Shown here: positions 36,542-46,678 of the stretch, piece by piece | Position numbering within the stretch: position 1 is the first letter of the stretch | How the letters are laid out: every line of letters starts with the position of its first letter | Source: Marinobacter sp. HL-58 | GTDB lineage: Bacteria > Pseudomonadota > Gammaproteobacteria > Pseudomonadales > Oleiphilaceae | DNA length: 64,000 nucleotides | Reading direction: 5' to 3' | Assembly (NCBI RefSeq): GCF_001314605.1 | Contig: NZ_LIHP01000001.1 | Coordinates: 186,001 to 250,000, forward strand | The notes under the pieces: generated by a model | Databases searched by the model: none | What the model was told of the DNA's origin: nothing | The model's input: the letters and a program-made list of their open reading frames with translations, nothing else | Made by a program: the position numbers and the translations under genes

Positions 36542-36986
36542 GGCTGTTACCTCCCTGTCTGTTGCCGTAGATTTCATCAGGATTTCGAAGCACCGGGTCC
36601 ACACTGGCCCACTCGCCATTTTCCAGCCTGCGATAGAAACAGCTGCGACGGCCGGTATGACAGGCGATACCGCCTTTTTGCTCAACTTTGAGAAGAATGA
36701 CGTCTTCATCGCAGTCCAGCCGGATTTCGGTGACCACCTGCTGGTGGCCGGAGGTTTCTCCCTTGCGCCACAGCTTGCCCCGCGAACGGGACCAGTACAC
36801 CGCCTGACCCTCTTCGGCAGTCAGCCGCAGTGACTCCGCATTCATCCAAGCCATCATCAGGATGTCTCCGGTGGTGGCATCCTGGGCAATGGCGGGCACC
36901 AATCCCTCCGCGTTCCAGCGGATTTCTTTCAACCAGTCAGGTGTACTGACGGTAGTTTCTGAATCTTGCATCTGTGTGACGTCCAT
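36534..36986 (-). CDS. hisI: Phosphoribosyl-AMP cyclohydrolase
   Basis: 150 residues. Signatures: [52 protein letters not shown], and [15 protein letters not shown] followed by [12 protein letters not shown] with the zinc-binding cysteines. It catalyses step three of histidine synthesis. The ATG shares one base with the ubiB stop, so it is coupled to the ubiquinone genes. Confidence 0.97.
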   Translation of the reverse strand: MDVTQMQDSETTVSTPDWLKEIRWNAEGLVPAIAQDATTGDILMMAWMNAESLRLTAEEGQAVYWSRSRGKLWRKGETSGHQQVVTEIRLDCDEDVILLKVEQKGGIACHTGRRSCFYRRLENGEWASVDPVLRNPDEIYGNRQGGNSHE

Positions 36987-38635
36987 CAGTTTTTCCGCCC
37001 GCTACCGGCGATCAGCCAGGTGGCGGCTGCCAGTAGCACCCAACCGTGGGCGGGCATGTCCCGGGCAAGGGTGGCAAGGTCATGATCAATGCTCAGCCAG
37101 GCAACGCCAGCCAGCGCCGCCGCTGCCAGTCCCCGGCGCCGGCGCCGGTCGGCCCGGGCACGGTTTTCCTGGATCAGTGCCAGTGTAGCGCGACTGGGCT
37201 GATCATTGGACCCCGTGTTGCGCAGCTGAACCAGCGCATCGTGTACCAGTTGCGGCATTTCCGGCGACTGCTCCAGCCACGCTGGCAGGTGGGATTGCAG
37301 GGTCTTGATCAGGCCGGTGGGGCCGATACGCCTGCGCATCCAGGCTTCCAGGAAAGGCTGGGCTGTACTCCACAGATCCAGGTCAGGGTATAACTGTCGC
37401 CCCAGGCCTTCCACGTTCAGCAGGGTTTTCTGCAGCAGTACCAGTTGCGGCTGCACTTCCATGTTGAAGCGTCTTGCGGTCTGGAACAGCCGTAACAGGA
37501 AGTGGCCAAAGGAAATGTCTTTCAGGGGTTTCTCGAAAATAGGCTCGCACACGGTCCGGATGGCGGCCTCGAATTCGTTGACACGGGTGTCCGGTGGTAC
37601 CCAGCCGGACTGGATGTGCAGCTCTGCTACCTGGCGGTAATCGCGGCGGAAAAACGCCAGCAGGTTGCGGGCCAGGTAGCTCTGGTCATCCGGGGCCAGG
37701 GTGCCGACAATGCCAAAATCAATGGCGATGTACTTGGGATCCGCCGGGTTGCTGACGTCGACAAAAATATTCCCCGGGTGCATGTCGGCGTGGAAGAAGC
37801 TGTCACGGAACACCTGGGTGAAAAAGATCTCGACGCCTTTCTCCGCCAGCACCTTCAGGTCCACACCCGCTTCTTTCAACGCAGGAATATCCGCGATGGG
37901 GATGCCGTGAATGCGCTCCATTACCAGCACCGACTTGCGGGTGTAATCCCAGTCGATGGAGGGAATGTAGATCAGCGAGGAATTCTCGAAGTTGCGGCGC
38001 AACTGGCTGGCATTGGCGGCTTCGCGCTGCTGGTCCAGTTCGTCGTGGATGGTGGAGTCGTAGTCCGCCACCACTTCCACCGGGTGCAGTCGCCGGCCTT
38101 CGGACCAGTAGCGCTCCAGCAGTCCCGCCATCATATACATCAGCGCCAGGTCCTGGCGGATAACCCGTTCAATGCCGGGGCGTATCACCTTCACCACCAC
38201 TTTCCGGCCATCCCGCAGGGTGGCGGCATGAACCTGGGCCACGGAAGCAGAGGCCATGGGCTCCCGGGAAAACTCCGCAAACAGTTCGGCCACGGGGGCC
38301 CCCAGGGATTTTTCGATAATGCCCTGGGCCACCTCGCCGGGAAACGGCGGCACCTTGTCCTGCAGATTCTTGAGGGACAATGCCATGTCGTCCGGCAGCA
38401 GGTCCCGTCGGGTAGAGAGAATCTGGCCGAATTTCACGAACACCGGTCCCAGCTCTTCGAAGGCAAGCCGCAGCCGGTCGCCACGGTCCAGTTTCGGTTG
38501 CGGGAACAGGTGCCAGGGGGCGAGCAGGAAAAACAGCTTCAGCGGGAGCGGCAGTTCGGCCAGGGGCAGAAATACATCCAGCCGGTAACGGCAGAATACC
38601 CAGGCAATGCGAATCAGGCGTTGCAGGCGCGTCAC
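36986..38635 (-). CDS. ubiB: UbiB, atypical kinase/ATPase for ubiquinone synthesis
   Basis: 549 residues. The KxGQ motif ([19 protein letters not shown]), the Ala-rich loop ([16 protein letters not shown]), the catalytic VVVKVIRPG lysine, [14 protein letters not shown], and [10 protein letters not shown] (metal-binding D-F-G) define the ADCK/UbiB family. Two C-terminal hydrophobic helices anchor it in the membrane. UbiB supports ubiquinone synthesis, probably by handling lipid intermediates through its ATPase. Four-base overlap with ubiJ. Confidence 0.97.
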   Translation of the reverse strand: MTRLQRLIRIAWVFCRYRLDVFLPLAELPLPLKLFFLLAPWHLFPQPKLDRGDRLRLAFEELGPVFVKFGQILSTRRDLLPDDMALSLKNLQDKVPPFPGEVAQGIIEKSLGAPVAELFAEFSREPMASASVAQVHAATLRDGRKVVVKVIRPGIERVIRQDLALMYMMAGLLERYWSEGRRLHPVEVVADYDSTIHDELDQQREAANASQLRRNFENSSLIYIPSIDWDYTRKSVLVMERIHGIPIADIPALKEAGVDLKVLAEKGVEIFFTQVFRDSFFHADMHPGNIFVDVSNPADPKYIAIDFGIVGTLAPDDQSYLARNLLAFFRRDYRQVAELHIQSGWVPPDTRVNEFEAAIRTVCEPIFEKPLKDISFGHFLLRLFQTARRFNMEVQPQLVLLQKTLLNVEGLGRQLYPDLDLWSTAQPFLEAWMRRRIGPTGLIKTLQSHLPAWLEQSPEMPQLVHDALVQLRNTGSNDQPSRATLALIQENRARADRRRRRGLAAAALAGVAWLSIDHDLATLARDMPAHGWVLLAAATWLIAGSGRKN

Positions 38636-39270
38636 GGCGTCTCCGGTCGGTCTTGGTTATCGGCGTTTTCCAGCCTCTCGATCCTGGCTTCCAGGCGTTC
38701 AGTCTGCAGATTGAGCCGGTCAATATCCGCGAAGGTGGCTTCCAGTTCCCGGCGCCCGGGAAGGCTCTGGCTTTCTTCGTGGATGTATTCCTCGATATTG
38801 GCATTCAGGGACCGGAATGCCTGCCGGCTCCAGCCCACGGCGCCGCGAATGCGCTGGCCGATGAAGTGGGCCGGCACATCACCGATATGGTTGGCCATGG
38901 CGGCTTCCCAGTCCGGCTCCAGCTGGTCAATGGCGCGCTGGAACTGATGGGCCAGTGCGGTATCGCCGGTCACCTGGATGCGGCCTTCGCTGAATACCCT
39001 GTCGTCGCCAATCGCCAGGGCGGCGAAGGCCATGGGCCGGCCGGACAGCACAAGTGCCGGCGATTCCACGGGCTGGCTGGCGACCTGGATCCGGTCCCGT
39101 ACCGGTTGCAACACCAGTGTCAGCCCCACCGTATCCAGCGATAACTGCACCGGCCCGGTCAGGGCCGACATCAGGGCCCGCTTCCCGCCCGGGTCCAGCT
39201 CGAGGGCCCGGTTAAGAGCGCTCTCGATAACGGCGGTAATGGCGGACAGGAGGGTGGGGCCGGGAAACAT
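38632..39270 (-). CDS. ubiJ: UbiJ, ubiquinone biosynthesis accessory factor (SCP2 domain)
   Basis: 212 residues. An N-terminal SCP2 lipid-binding fold ([50 protein letters not shown]) is followed by a C-terminal coiled coil ([17 protein letters not shown]). UbiJ with UbiK scaffolds the soluble Ubi complex and binds lipid precursors. Overlaps of one and four bases with ubiE and ubiB indicate a single mRNA. Confidence 0.95.
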   Translation of the reverse strand: MFPGPTLLSAITAVIESALNRALELDPGGKRALMSALTGPVQLSLDTVGLTLVLQPVRDRIQVASQPVESPALVLSGRPMAFAALAIGDDRVFSEGRIQVTGDTALAHQFQRAIDQLEPDWEAAMANHIGDVPAHFIGQRIRGAVGWSRQAFRSLNANIEEYIHEESQSLPGRRELEATFADIDRLNLQTERLEARIERLENADNQDRPETP

Positions 39271-40085
39271 CAGGGCTTGATTCCCACATGCAGTGCAACC
39301 ACGCCGCCGGTCATGTTGTAGTACTTGCAGTTCACCAGGCCGGCTTCTTCCATCATCCCCTTGAGCGTATCCTGGTCCGGGTGCATGCGGATGGACTCGG
39401 CCAGATACTGGTAGCTGTTGGAATCGCCAGCAATCAACTGGCCCATCAGTGGCAGGGCGTTGAAGGAATATACGTCATAGGCTTTGCTGAGCAGCGCATT
39501 CCTGGGCTTGGAGAACTCCAGGATCATCACCTTGCCGCCAGGTTTCGTGACCCGTGCCATGTCCCGCAGGGCCTGATCCTTGTCGGTAACGTTGCGCAGG
39601 CCGAAGGCGATGCTGACGGCGTTGAAGCTGTTGTCCGGAAACGGCAGGTGTTCGGCGTCCGCCTGTACGTATTCGATATTGCCGGCGTAGCCGCGGTCCG
39701 TCAGCCGGCTGCGGCCCACTTGCAGCATGGAGGCGTTGATGTCTGCAAGCACCACCTTGCCGGTGGGGCCTACAAGGTCGGAAAACTTCATGGTCAGGTC
39801 GCCGGTGCCGCCGGCAATGTCGAGCACCTGGTGGCCCTTGCGCACACCGGAAAGCTCGATGGTAAAGCGCTTCCACAGGCGGTGGATTCCCATGGACATG
39901 AGGTCGTTCATGAGGTCGTATTTGCCCGCGACCGAGTGGAACACTTCCGCTACCTGGCTTGCTTTCTGGCTTTTCGGCACATTGCGGAAGCCGAAATGGG
40001 TGACGTCGTCTTGCTGGACCCCTGGCTGAGGCTGATCGGCAGACGCTTGTTGCTCGCTCATGACTTTTTCCTGATGTTCGCTCAT
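39270..40085 (-). CDS. ubiE: Ubiquinone/menaquinone C-methyltransferase UbiE
   Basis: Up to 271 residues. Family motifs: [19 protein letters not shown] (ubiE signature 1), [20 protein letters not shown] (SAM site), [17 protein letters not shown] (signature 2). It C-methylates the benzoquinol ring. Two starts have ribosome sites, ATG 40085 (AGGAC) and ATG 40061 (CAGGAA); the N-terminal 25 residues are low complexity, so either is possible. It is the first gene of a minus-strand run reaching rsmE. Confidence 0.96.
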   Translation of the reverse strand: MSEHQEKVMSEQQASADQPQPGVQQDDVTHFGFRNVPKSQKASQVAEVFHSVAGKYDLMNDLMSMGIHRLWKRFTIELSGVRKGHQVLDIAGGTGDLTMKFSDLVGPTGKVVLADINASMLQVGRSRLTDRGYAGNIEYVQADAEHLPFPDNSFNAVSIAFGLRNVTDKDQALRDMARVTKPGGKVMILEFSKPRNALLSKAYDVYSFNALPLMGQLIAGDSNSYQYLAESIRMHPDQDTLKGMMEEAGLVNCKYYNMTGGVVALHVGIKP

Positions 40086-40199
40086 GGCTGGGTCCTGTCG
40101 GAATCTGAACCCCGTATTCTAACGCCTGCAGGGGTGGCTACAAGTTTAATGCCGCCTTACACTGTAAAACGTCCCTTAATTTCCGGAGAAACCCGATCC

Positions 40200-40478
40200 A
40201 TGTCCGTTATTGATGTCCATCGCGCCCATTCCCTTGATAAAGATCATGCCCGTCAGGCTGCCGAAACCCTGGCACAGGATCTGTCGAAGCAGTTCGATGT
40301 GAACTATCAATGGGAGGGTGATCACCTGAGCTTCAAGCGCAGTGGTGTGAAGGGGCACCTGAACCTGACTGAAAGCGACCTCCATATCCACCTGGAACTT
40401 GGGCTGATGCTGCGGCCGTTCAAATCCCGGATCGAACAGGAAATCCATTCCCAGCTGGACCAGATTCTGAAAGCCTGA
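40200..40478 (+). CDS. Polyhydroxyalkanoic-acid-system family protein
   Basis: 92 residues from ATG 40200 with GGAGA nine bases upstream. Sequence features: VIDVHRAHSLDKDHARQAAE, FKRSGVKGHLNLTESDLHIH and ELGLMLRPFKSRIEQEIHSQ, matching the small PHA_gran_rgn family (START-like beta fold) found near ubiE or pha genes. Function is unproven. It is divergent from ubiE and convergent with the next gene. A longer open frame reaches back over ubiE but is not coding. Confidence 0.82.
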   Translation: MSVIDVHRAHSLDKDHARQAAETLAQDLSKQFDVNYQWEGDHLSFKRSGVKGHLNLTESDLHIHLELGLMLRPFKSRIEQEIHSQLDQILKA

Positions 40479-40493
40479 GCCGGCCGGTTTCGC

Positions 40494-41243
40494 CTAAAGG
40501 TCACCCGGCAGGACAAACGGCTCCGGGTGGCCGCTCAGAATGTTGCCCATCACCCGTTTCTCCCGCGTCACCAGGCGCTCGATCAGCAGCTCCACATCAT
40601 CCATTTTCCGGAATGCGGAGTAACCCCGGTGCAGGAAGCTGTGCAGGTCGGTCAGGTCCGCCATTTCCGCTGGCGCGCGGCTCATGGCCAGCAGCCAGCC
40701 AAGGGTGCGGTTGCGTACGTAGCGATCCAGCTGTTGCCCTACTTCCGCCACCAGTTCAATCTGTCGCTCACGCTGCTCCAGGCGCTGGCTTTCACGGAAT
40801 ACACGGCAATAGCCGGCTGTTGTCATCAAGGCCGGTGACAGTTCCTGTCGTTGACAGAGTTCGGCCAGTTCCAGGTCCAGTTGCTGGGTAATCAGGTTCA
40901 GCTCCACCAGCCCGGCAAAGGTATCCAGCAGATTGTCCGGCAGCCACTTCACCATTTTCGGGAACACCCGGTCGATGTTGTCGTCGCGGCGGGTCATGCC
41001 GGCCGGGGCATACAGATCGGTCAGCAGGAACTCCAGGCCGGTGTGGTAACCGGGGTGCTGGTACAGGTCGGCATGGGTTGCTTTAAGGCGTTCCGCCTGC
41101 CAATCCGCAATCAGGAAGGTGTGCTCAAGCAGGGGGTGTGCGGCCTTGTGCTGGCGGAAATCATGGTAGTCCAGCAGCAGTTGCTGCAAGCGACGGGCGC
41201 TGTCGGATTGGACGTTGGTGGCGACCAGGCGCTCACGGTACAT
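40494..41243 (-). CDS. Uncharacterised protein, FFLEELY-motif-like
   Basis: 249 residues, helix-rich and without signal peptide. The part around residues 60-80 (HTGLEFLLTDLYAPAGMTRRD) resembles the xFFLEELYGxxD motif of proteins annotated FFLEELY-motif protein in Pseudomonas. Another notable segment is DDVELLIERLVTREKRVMGNIL at the C-terminus. No catalytic residues can be proposed. It lies downstream of the hydrolase gene on the same strand (70-bp gap), and its stop faces the PHA-family gene stop 15 bp away. Confidence 0.7.
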   Translation of the reverse strand: MYRERLVATNVQSDSARRLQQLLLDYHDFRQHKAAHPLLEHTFLIADWQAERLKATHADLYQHPGYHTGLEFLLTDLYAPAGMTRRDDNIDRVFPKMVKWLPDNLLDTFAGLVELNLITQQLDLELAELCQRQELSPALMTTAGYCRVFRESQRLEQRERQIELVAEVGQQLDRYVRNRTLGWLLAMSRAPAEMADLTDLHSFLHRGYSAFRKMDDVELLIERLVTREKRVMGNILSGHPEPFVLPGDL

Positions 41244-41316
41244 GGGGGTGTGGCTCCACTAAACCTGCGATAGAAGCGCGCCAGTTTAGCGGAGCGGAAG
41301 CCTTTGTGCAGCAATA

Positions 41317-42240
41317 TCAGCCGTGGGCGGCGGCCGGCAGGGTCTCGAATCCGGGCACCCATTCCTTGCTGTCGAGGGTGATAAAGTGGCTGGGAGCCTC
41401 GGTTTCAACAATGCGCATGGTGGTCGGGCTCTGGCGAGCACTGGCCAGCATGGCCTGGCGGTCGAGGATGCGATCAACGGCCGGGATCAGGAAAGTGCCG
41501 AAGCGTACCTTGCTGTAGACACTGGCGTCTGTTCGCTCCATCCAGGCCATCAGGTTCTCGATGTTACGGACGATGGTCAGGTGGTCCTTGGTGGCGGAGA
41601 ACAGCTTGCCCAGCAACTGCTTCTTGCGCGGGTTCATCTTGCCGAAGAAGGTCTGGCCGTAGGCAGACGATGGCGCGCTGTTAATCAGCCGGATCAGCCA
41701 GGGCCACATGCCATGGCTGACTGGCTCCAGTATGGCCGTTACCAGGGCGGAAAGCCGGCCGTCGGGAAGCACGGGGGCTTCAAGCACCACTTCCACGTTC
41801 TCATACAGTTCCGGCCACTGATTGATGGCTTCCAGGATGACCGCTCCACCGCGGGAGTGACCATGGACACGGATGTTGCCGGTGGACGGGAGGTTCGCCA
41901 GGGCCTGGTTAAGAATGCAGGCGTCGTACTCGATGGTGCCGTCCAGGTGCTTGATGGGCACTTCCCAGTCCGGCGATTCGGGTGTGACACCATTTACCGG
42001 AATATGGTAGTTGCTGCAGGTAAGCAGGATCAGTTCGGTGGTTGGCGCTTCGTAGGCCTGGGTGAAGTAGCAGTGGTTTTCCAGGAAGCCATGAACACCA
42101 ATGACGGTCTGCTCCGCCTTGCCGCTGTGGTTGCGCACGGATACAGCACCGGTTCCAACCCGATAGACACGCCCTGAAAACATCTCGGAATAGGCGCTTT
42201 CAATCGGTTTTATCAGTTTGCGTACATGGCTCGCTTTCAT
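41317..42240 (-). CDS. Alpha/beta hydrolase-fold protein
   Basis: 307 residues, no signal peptide. VIGVHGFLENHCYFTQAYE resembles an oxyanion segment, and the nucleophile elbow is GHSRGGAVILEAI. The acid may be in the region after residue 200; the terminal histidine candidate is APSHFITLDSK. Esterase, lipase or thioesterase activity is likely but not specific. GGAGGAG precedes the ATG. It is divergent from the WS/DGAT gene across a 343-bp intergenic region, so both may share regulatory DNA. Confidence 0.75.
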   Translation of the reverse strand: MKASHVRKLIKPIESAYSEMFSGRVYRVGTGAVSVRNHSGKAEQTVIGVHGFLENHCYFTQAYEAPTTELILLTCSNYHIPVNGVTPESPDWEVPIKHLDGTIEYDACILNQALANLPSTGNIRVHGHSRGGAVILEAINQWPELYENVEVVLEAPVLPDGRLSALVTAILEPVSHGMWPWLIRLINSAPSSAYGQTFFGKMNPRKKQLLGKLFSATKDHLTIVRNIENLMAWMERTDASVYSKVRFGTFLIPAVDRILDRQAMLASARQSPTTMRIVETEAPSHFITLDSKEWVPGFETLPAAAHG

Positions 42241-42583
42241 AACTGCTCTCCTCCGGCACCCCGTTGTTTGTCTTTTTTGGTCTTTATCGGTGCGGGTAAA
42301 TCAGTTGTACCGCCTTATGCTGCTACATATATTGGCACTGGTTACCGTATTTACGCCCATTTGCGGCCAATAGACTTTTGGCCAGGGAGGGCGTACGGGC
42401 ACTTCGAGTGCTTAATAACCATTTCATTAATCCTTATTCCCAGTATAGAGGTGATAGGTTACGCCCGTGTAACTTTTTGTAATCGCGTGACCCGGGACCG
42501 TATATGGAGCCTTCAGGGCTTGTCTGGCACAATGCACGGTCAACTTTCCATTTCTTGCAGCATTCATCCGGGGACAGACAGGT
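42241..42583. other. Intergenic region between hydrolase and WS/DGAT genes
   Basis: No gene is supported. It must hold two divergent promoters. Visible are several short dyads: GCACTTCGAGTGC near 42400, GGTTACGCCCGTGTAACT near 42456, and an AT-rich stretch around 42330-42350 with TACATATATTGG. I cannot assign a regulator. Confidence 0.5.
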
Positions 42584-43948
42584 TTGAGTCAAAAGGAATC
42601 GCATCTGCTGTTGCCTGTGGATTCAGCCTGGCTGGCCCTGGAGCGCCCGGACAATCCCATGACCATCACCGTCATGATGCGGGTGGAAGGGCTGACAGAA
42701 GCCCGGCTGCTGGAATTCCTGCGCATCTACTGGATGGCCTGGGAGCGTTTCCGCAGGTTGCCGGTGCGCCGTGCCCCGGGCTGGTGGTGGGAAGATGACC
42801 CTGTTTTCTCACTGCGTCATCACCTTGAGGTGGTGCCCGGCAGGTTTGACCGGGAAGCGCTGCAGGACTGGGTGTCCGCCAGGCTGAATCAGTCCCTGCC
42901 CGGATACCGCCCGTTATGGAAGTTCTGGCTGGTGCCGGAAGCCGTGGGCGGTGCAGCTCTTCTGCTGCGCATGCATCACTGCTATGCAGACGGGCTGTCC
43001 CTGTTGGGTATATTCGACCGTCTCTGTCCCCCTTCTCCACAGCAGGCGCCGGTGCTTTATGGTGCCAGAGAAGAAGCCGATTCCGGCCGCTGGGTGCGTG
43101 CCGCCAGCGCATGGCTGAATGAACTGGCAGCCAGTGAGGCGGCGCCGACAGGTTCCGGCGCTTCTGGCTGCAGCGCCCTGGAACGGGCGGCCTGGAAAAG
43201 CCTGAAGCTGGCCAATGAACTCAGCCAGTTCCTGGTGGAACCGGAAGATTCGCAGTCATCCCTGAAACGATCGCTGCTGGGCCGTCGCCAGTGTCGCTGG
43301 TCCCAGCCGGTGGCCCTTGAACGCTTCCACAGTATTGCAGTGGCCACCGGCGTGACCATCAACGATGTCCTGCTCAGTTGTGTGGCCTCGGCGGTTCGCA
43401 AGCGGCTTGTGGCGGACGACACTGACATGGATGAGGCGGTGCTCCATGCCGCGGTGCCGGTGGATATCCGCAGCCGGCTACCGGAGGACATAAAACCGGA
43501 GTCGGGTTCTCTGGGTAACTACTTCGGGACGGTGTTTGTGCCTTTGCCGGTGGATGGCGAAAGTCCCCTGGAGCGACTCTTCCGCATCAAGCATGAAACC
43601 CGCAAACTCAAGAAAAGCTGGCAACCGGGACTGTCCTGGGCATTGACCGGCAGCGCCTCGCTGATTCCGGAAGCCTGGCGTCAGCCAGTGGCGGATTTGT
43701 TTTACCGCAAGGCCAGTGCCGTGGTGTCGAATGTGCCCGGCACCCGGGAGCAGCGATACCTGGCTGGCTGCCGTATTCTCGAGCAGATGTTCTGGGTACC
43801 CCAGGCTGGCGATATCGGGCTTGGTGTCAGTATTGTCAGCTATGCCGGCCAGGTCCAGTTTGGCGTTGTTGCTGACGAGGCCGTACTGGCCGCCCCTGAA
43901 AGCTTCCTGGACGACTGCCTGCACGAGCTCGATCTCTTCCCTTCCTGA
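42584..43948 (+). CDS. Wax ester synthase/diacylglycerol acyltransferase (WS/DGAT) family protein
   Basis: 454 residues from a TTG start (GGGGA upstream); no ATG exists before the conserved N-terminus (LLLPVDSAWLALERPDNPM). The catalytic motif HHxxxDG is intact as MHHCYADGLSLLG (about residue 128). The C-terminal DUF1298-type half has GNYFGTVFVPLP, ending in VVSNVPGTREQ (the N-V-P-G motif). The family esterifies acyl-CoA with fatty alcohols or diacylglycerol to form storage lipids, at the cytoplasmic membrane. It is divergent in sequence from the best-known Marinobacter WS1/WS2, so substrate preference is open. Confidence 0.88.
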   Translation: MSQKESHLLLPVDSAWLALERPDNPMTITVMMRVEGLTEARLLEFLRIYWMAWERFRRLPVRRAPGWWWEDDPVFSLRHHLEVVPGRFDREALQDWVSARLNQSLPGYRPLWKFWLVPEAVGGAALLLRMHHCYADGLSLLGIFDRLCPPSPQQAPVLYGAREEADSGRWVRAASAWLNELAASEAAPTGSGASGCSALERAAWKSLKLANELSQFLVEPEDSQSSLKRSLLGRRQCRWSQPVALERFHSIAVATGVTINDVLLSCVASAVRKRLVADDTDMDEAVLHAAVPVDIRSRLPEDIKPESGSLGNYFGTVFVPLPVDGESPLERLFRIKHETRKLKKSWQPGLSWALTGSASLIPEAWRQPVADLFYRKASAVVSNVPGTREQRYLAGCRILEQMFWVPQAGDIGLGVSIVSYAGQVQFGVVADEAVLAAPESFLDDCLHELDLFPS

Positions 43949-44129
43949 CGGGTAGTAATCCCAAAGTTCTGTTTCCGAAGCCTCCTAAAAGATCAGAAAA
44001 CCTGCTCCCTTGGCGCATGTTCCCTGTCCTCCGCTTCGCCGACCATTGAATTCAGGCGAGAGAGTGCGCCTGAGCCGCGGGTAGTCACCCGTCGCTCAAC
44101 ACCCAGATTCAATAAAAACCGGGGGAGTT

Positions 44130-45257
44130 ATGAACAACAACAATTTCAGAAAGTCAGGGCTGGCCATCGCGATGGCAACAGCCATGGTAGCCAGCGCCGG
44201 CGCCAACGCAGCCATAGAAGTCTATAACGAGGACGGCACCAGCTTTTCCGTGGATGGCTATTTCAACGCGTTCTACGTGAACCGTGATGACAAGCTGAAC
44301 GACGTCCGCAATTCAGACGTCAAGATGGGTTTTCTGCCCAATACGATCGGTTTCAACTTCAGTAAAGAGATGGGCGACCTGACCCTGGGTGGCCGTTCCT
44401 CCTTCTGGTCCACCATTAACGACAGCCTGCAGTCGCCCACGGATACCGCCATCGACGTGCGCCAGCTTTATGCCACCGTTGACGGCTCTTTCGGCCAGGT
44501 CCTGATTGGCAAGGACTTCGGTCTGTACGCCCGCTCCAACATCTTCCTGGATGAAATCCTCATGGGCTTCGGCTCTCCGGGGGCGGCAACCGGCGTTTCC
44601 TTCGGCAACATCCGCACCGGCTATCCGTATCCGAATCCCTCGGCCCAGATTACCTACCGGACTCCGGATATGGGAGGCCTGAAGGTGGCTGCCGGTATTT
44701 TTGAGCCCGCAGATACAACGACTACCTTCAATGATGACGGTGACATTGTAGACCAGGGTGAGCAGTCAGCGCCCCGCTTCGAGGCAGAGGCCACCTACAG
44801 TGCTGACCTCAATGGCGTTGCCCTGACTGGCTGGGTAAATGGCCGTCACCAGAGTTCTGAAAACACCACCACCGAGATAGACAGCCAGGGCCTTGGTTAT
44901 GGCCTGAAAGCCGCGGTGGCCGGGTTGTCTCTGACAGCCTCCGGCTTTACCTCCGAGGGTGATGTGCCCGTATTGATCTCGGACGCGCCCCTTGCCTCGG
45001 AGGAGGATGCCGATGGCTATCTGGTGCAGGGCTCCTACACCCTTGGCGCCAACCGTTTCGTGGTTTCCTATGGCGAAACCGACTCTGACCAGGGTGATTT
45101 CGAGACCGAGAACACCTCGTTTGCGGTATTCCACGACGTGAACAGCAACTTCAAGCTGGTTGGCGAATACAACATGTTCGAGCAGACCACCAAGTCCACC
45201 GGCGCCGATGCGGCAGAATTCGACACGCTGGCGCTGGGTGCGGTCATCACTTTCTAA
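44130..45257 (+). CDS. Gram-negative porin-type outer-membrane protein
   Basis: 375 residues. A signal peptide ends near ANAAIEVY. The rest alternates in beta strands with the porin-like start SFSVDGYFNAFYVNRDD, TLGGRSSFWSTIND, LIGKDFGLYARSN, and a terminal phenylalanine (ALGAVITF). It resembles the trimeric Porin_4 group. The substrate is unknown. It stands 140 bp before nosP on the same strand, next to the alcohol-oxidation regulon, and could admit alcohols or acids. A large hairpin follows the stop. Confidence 0.85.
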   Translation: MNNNNFRKSGLAIAMATAMVASAGANAAIEVYNEDGTSFSVDGYFNAFYVNRDDKLNDVRNSDVKMGFLPNTIGFNFSKEMGDLTLGGRSSFWSTINDSLQSPTDTAIDVRQLYATVDGSFGQVLIGKDFGLYARSNIFLDEILMGFGSPGAATGVSFGNIRTGYPYPNPSAQITYRTPDMGGLKVAAGIFEPADTTTTFNDDGDIVDQGEQSAPRFEAEATYSADLNGVALTGWVNGRHQSSENTTTEIDSQGLGYGLKAAVAGLSLTASGFTSEGDVPVLISDAPLASEEDADGYLVQGSYTLGANRFVVSYGETDSDQGDFETENTSFAVFHDVNSNFKLVGEYNMFEQTTKSTGADAAEFDTLALGAVITF

Positions 45258-45270
45258 GGGTTCGATGACG

Positions 45271-45360
45271 GGAAGGGCACCGGACTGTCGCCGAGGATCC
45301 GGGACATCCGGTGGGCCTTCCTAAGACTAAAGTGCCGGTTTGCTTCAAGGTAAACCGGCA
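45271..45360 (+). other. Two hairpins between the porin gene and nosP
   Basis: Hairpin 1: GGAAGGGCACCGGA (45271-45284) pairs almost perfectly with TCCGGTGGGCCTTCC (45307-45321) across a 22-nt loop. Hairpin 2: TGCCGGTTT (45333-45341) pairs perfectly with AAACCGGCA (45352-45360). Neither is followed by a T run. They could end the porin transcript, or shape the nosP leader, since nosP starts 38 bp later. Confidence 0.55.
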
Positions 45361-45397
45361 GCGCTGGCAGGCATTGATTGAGGAGGTAGTTAAATCA

Positions 45398-46678
45398 ATG
45401 GCTTATGATCATTTTGGCGCGCCCATTAAAAGCACTGAAGTCGCATTGGCTCCGTTTGCAGAAGCCGTAGAATCGGTACAAAGCCATCCGGTTGCGGAGC
45501 GCGCATTCATGAAGCCAGCCACCACGCTGCCTGCCGTCAGGGTAGCCAGTTCCAACGCACGTGACCCCATGCTGGCCGCCACCAACCTCGCCAGCCAGCT
45601 CAGCCACGACAATCTGGGCTGCGTGCTGTTCTTCTGCTCCGCGGAATACGACCTCGCCCGCCTGGGCGTGGCCCTGGAGCATGTGTTCGCCGGAGTCCGC
45701 GTTAGCGGCTGCACGTCCGCCGGCGAGATCACCCCCGACGGCTATGGCCGCGGCTGCATCACCGCCATCGGGTTTGACAGCCGTTACTTTTCCATTGATT
45801 GCGCGCTGATCAGCGAGCTGGACAGCTTCACCCTGCAGGATGCACAGGGCGTCATCGACGGGCTGTTGTCCACCTGTCGCGACGCCCACCTGGCACCCGT
45901 CAAGGGCAATACCTTCGCCATTACCCTGCTGGATGGCCTGTCGAGCCGGGAGGAACTGGTGCTGGCCACTCTGAATGCCGCGCTGGGGACCATTCCCCAG
46001 TTTGGCGGCTCGGCGGGTGACGATGAGCGCCTGGCCAATACCCACGTGTACTTTGATGGCCGTTTCCACACCGGAGCCGCCACCGTGATGCTGGTGAATA
46101 CGCCGCTGGATTTCCGGGTTTTCTCCACCCACCACATGGAGGCCCGGAGTGAAAAACTGGTGGTCACCCATGCCGATGCCGCCAGCCGCACGGTCTATGA
46201 ACTGAATGCGGAACCGGCGGCGGAGGCCTATGCCAGGGCGGTTGGTGTGACCGTGGCGGAACTGGACCGCAAGGTCTTCGCCCTGCGCCCCATGGGGGTG
46301 CGGATTGGAGGCCACTACTTTGTGCGCTCGGTTCAGCGGGTCAATGCGGACATGAGCCTGACCTTCTACTGCGCCGTTGAAACCGGCATCGTGATGACCG
46401 CCATGGAGCCGGCATCGTTGCTGGAGAGTGTTCGCGCCCAGATCGAGGCCTCCGAGCGTGTGGTCGGGCCACCCCTGGTTACCATCGGTTGTGACTGTTT
46501 CCTGCGCCGCCTGGAGGCGGAACTGACCGGCGTGGCAGACGAGGTTTCCGACTTTCTCCGCCACCACAAGGTTATCGGCTTCAACACCTATGGAGAGCAG
46601 TTCGATGGAATGCATATTAACCAGACCTTTACGGGGGTGGTGATTGGCCAGCCTGATGTCGGTTACGGACACAACTGA
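45398..46678 (+). CDS. nosP: FIST-domain nitric-oxide-sensing protein (NosP type)
   Basis: 426 residues from ATG 45398 with a strong AGGAGG; the frame is open further upstream. FIST_N (about 55-240) and FIST_C (about 240-400) domains are present: LGVALEHVFAGVRVSGCTSAGE, GGSAGDDERLANTHVYFDG, CDCFLRRLEAE and GFNTYGEQFDGMHINQTFTG. In P. aeruginosa the FIST protein NosP (PA1975) binds haem, senses NO and inhibits the neighbouring kinase NahK. The same order and the coupled kinase gene downstream support this call. The haem ligand cannot be identified from sequence alone. Confidence 0.85.
   Translation: MAYDHFGAPIKSTEVALAPFAEAVESVQSHPVAERAFMKPATTLPAVRVASSNARDPMLAATNLASQLSHDNLGCVLFFCSAEYDLARLGVALEHVFAGVRVSGCTSAGEITPDGYGRGCITAIGFDSRYFSIDCALISELDSFTLQDAQGVIDGLLSTCRDAHLAPVKGNTFAITLLDGLSSREELVLATLNAALGTIPQFGGSAGDDERLANTHVYFDGRFHTGAATVMLVNTPLDFRVFSTHHMEARSEKLVVTHADAASRTVYELNAEPAAEAYARAVGVTVAELDRKVFALRPMGVRIGGHYFVRSVQRVNADMSLTFYCAVETGIVMTAMEPASLLESVRAQIEASERVVGPPLVTIGCDCFLRRLEAELTGVADEVSDFLRHHKVIGFNTYGEQFDGMHINQTFTGVVIGQPDVGYGHN

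Noticed and set aside
37502..38947. Long plus-strand open frame opposite ubiB and ubiJ
   Set aside because: Antisense of two conserved genes; no motif.
39288..40199. N-terminal extension of the PHA-family protein
   Set aside because: It is antisense to ubiE; the small protein has its own GGAGA and ATG at 40200.
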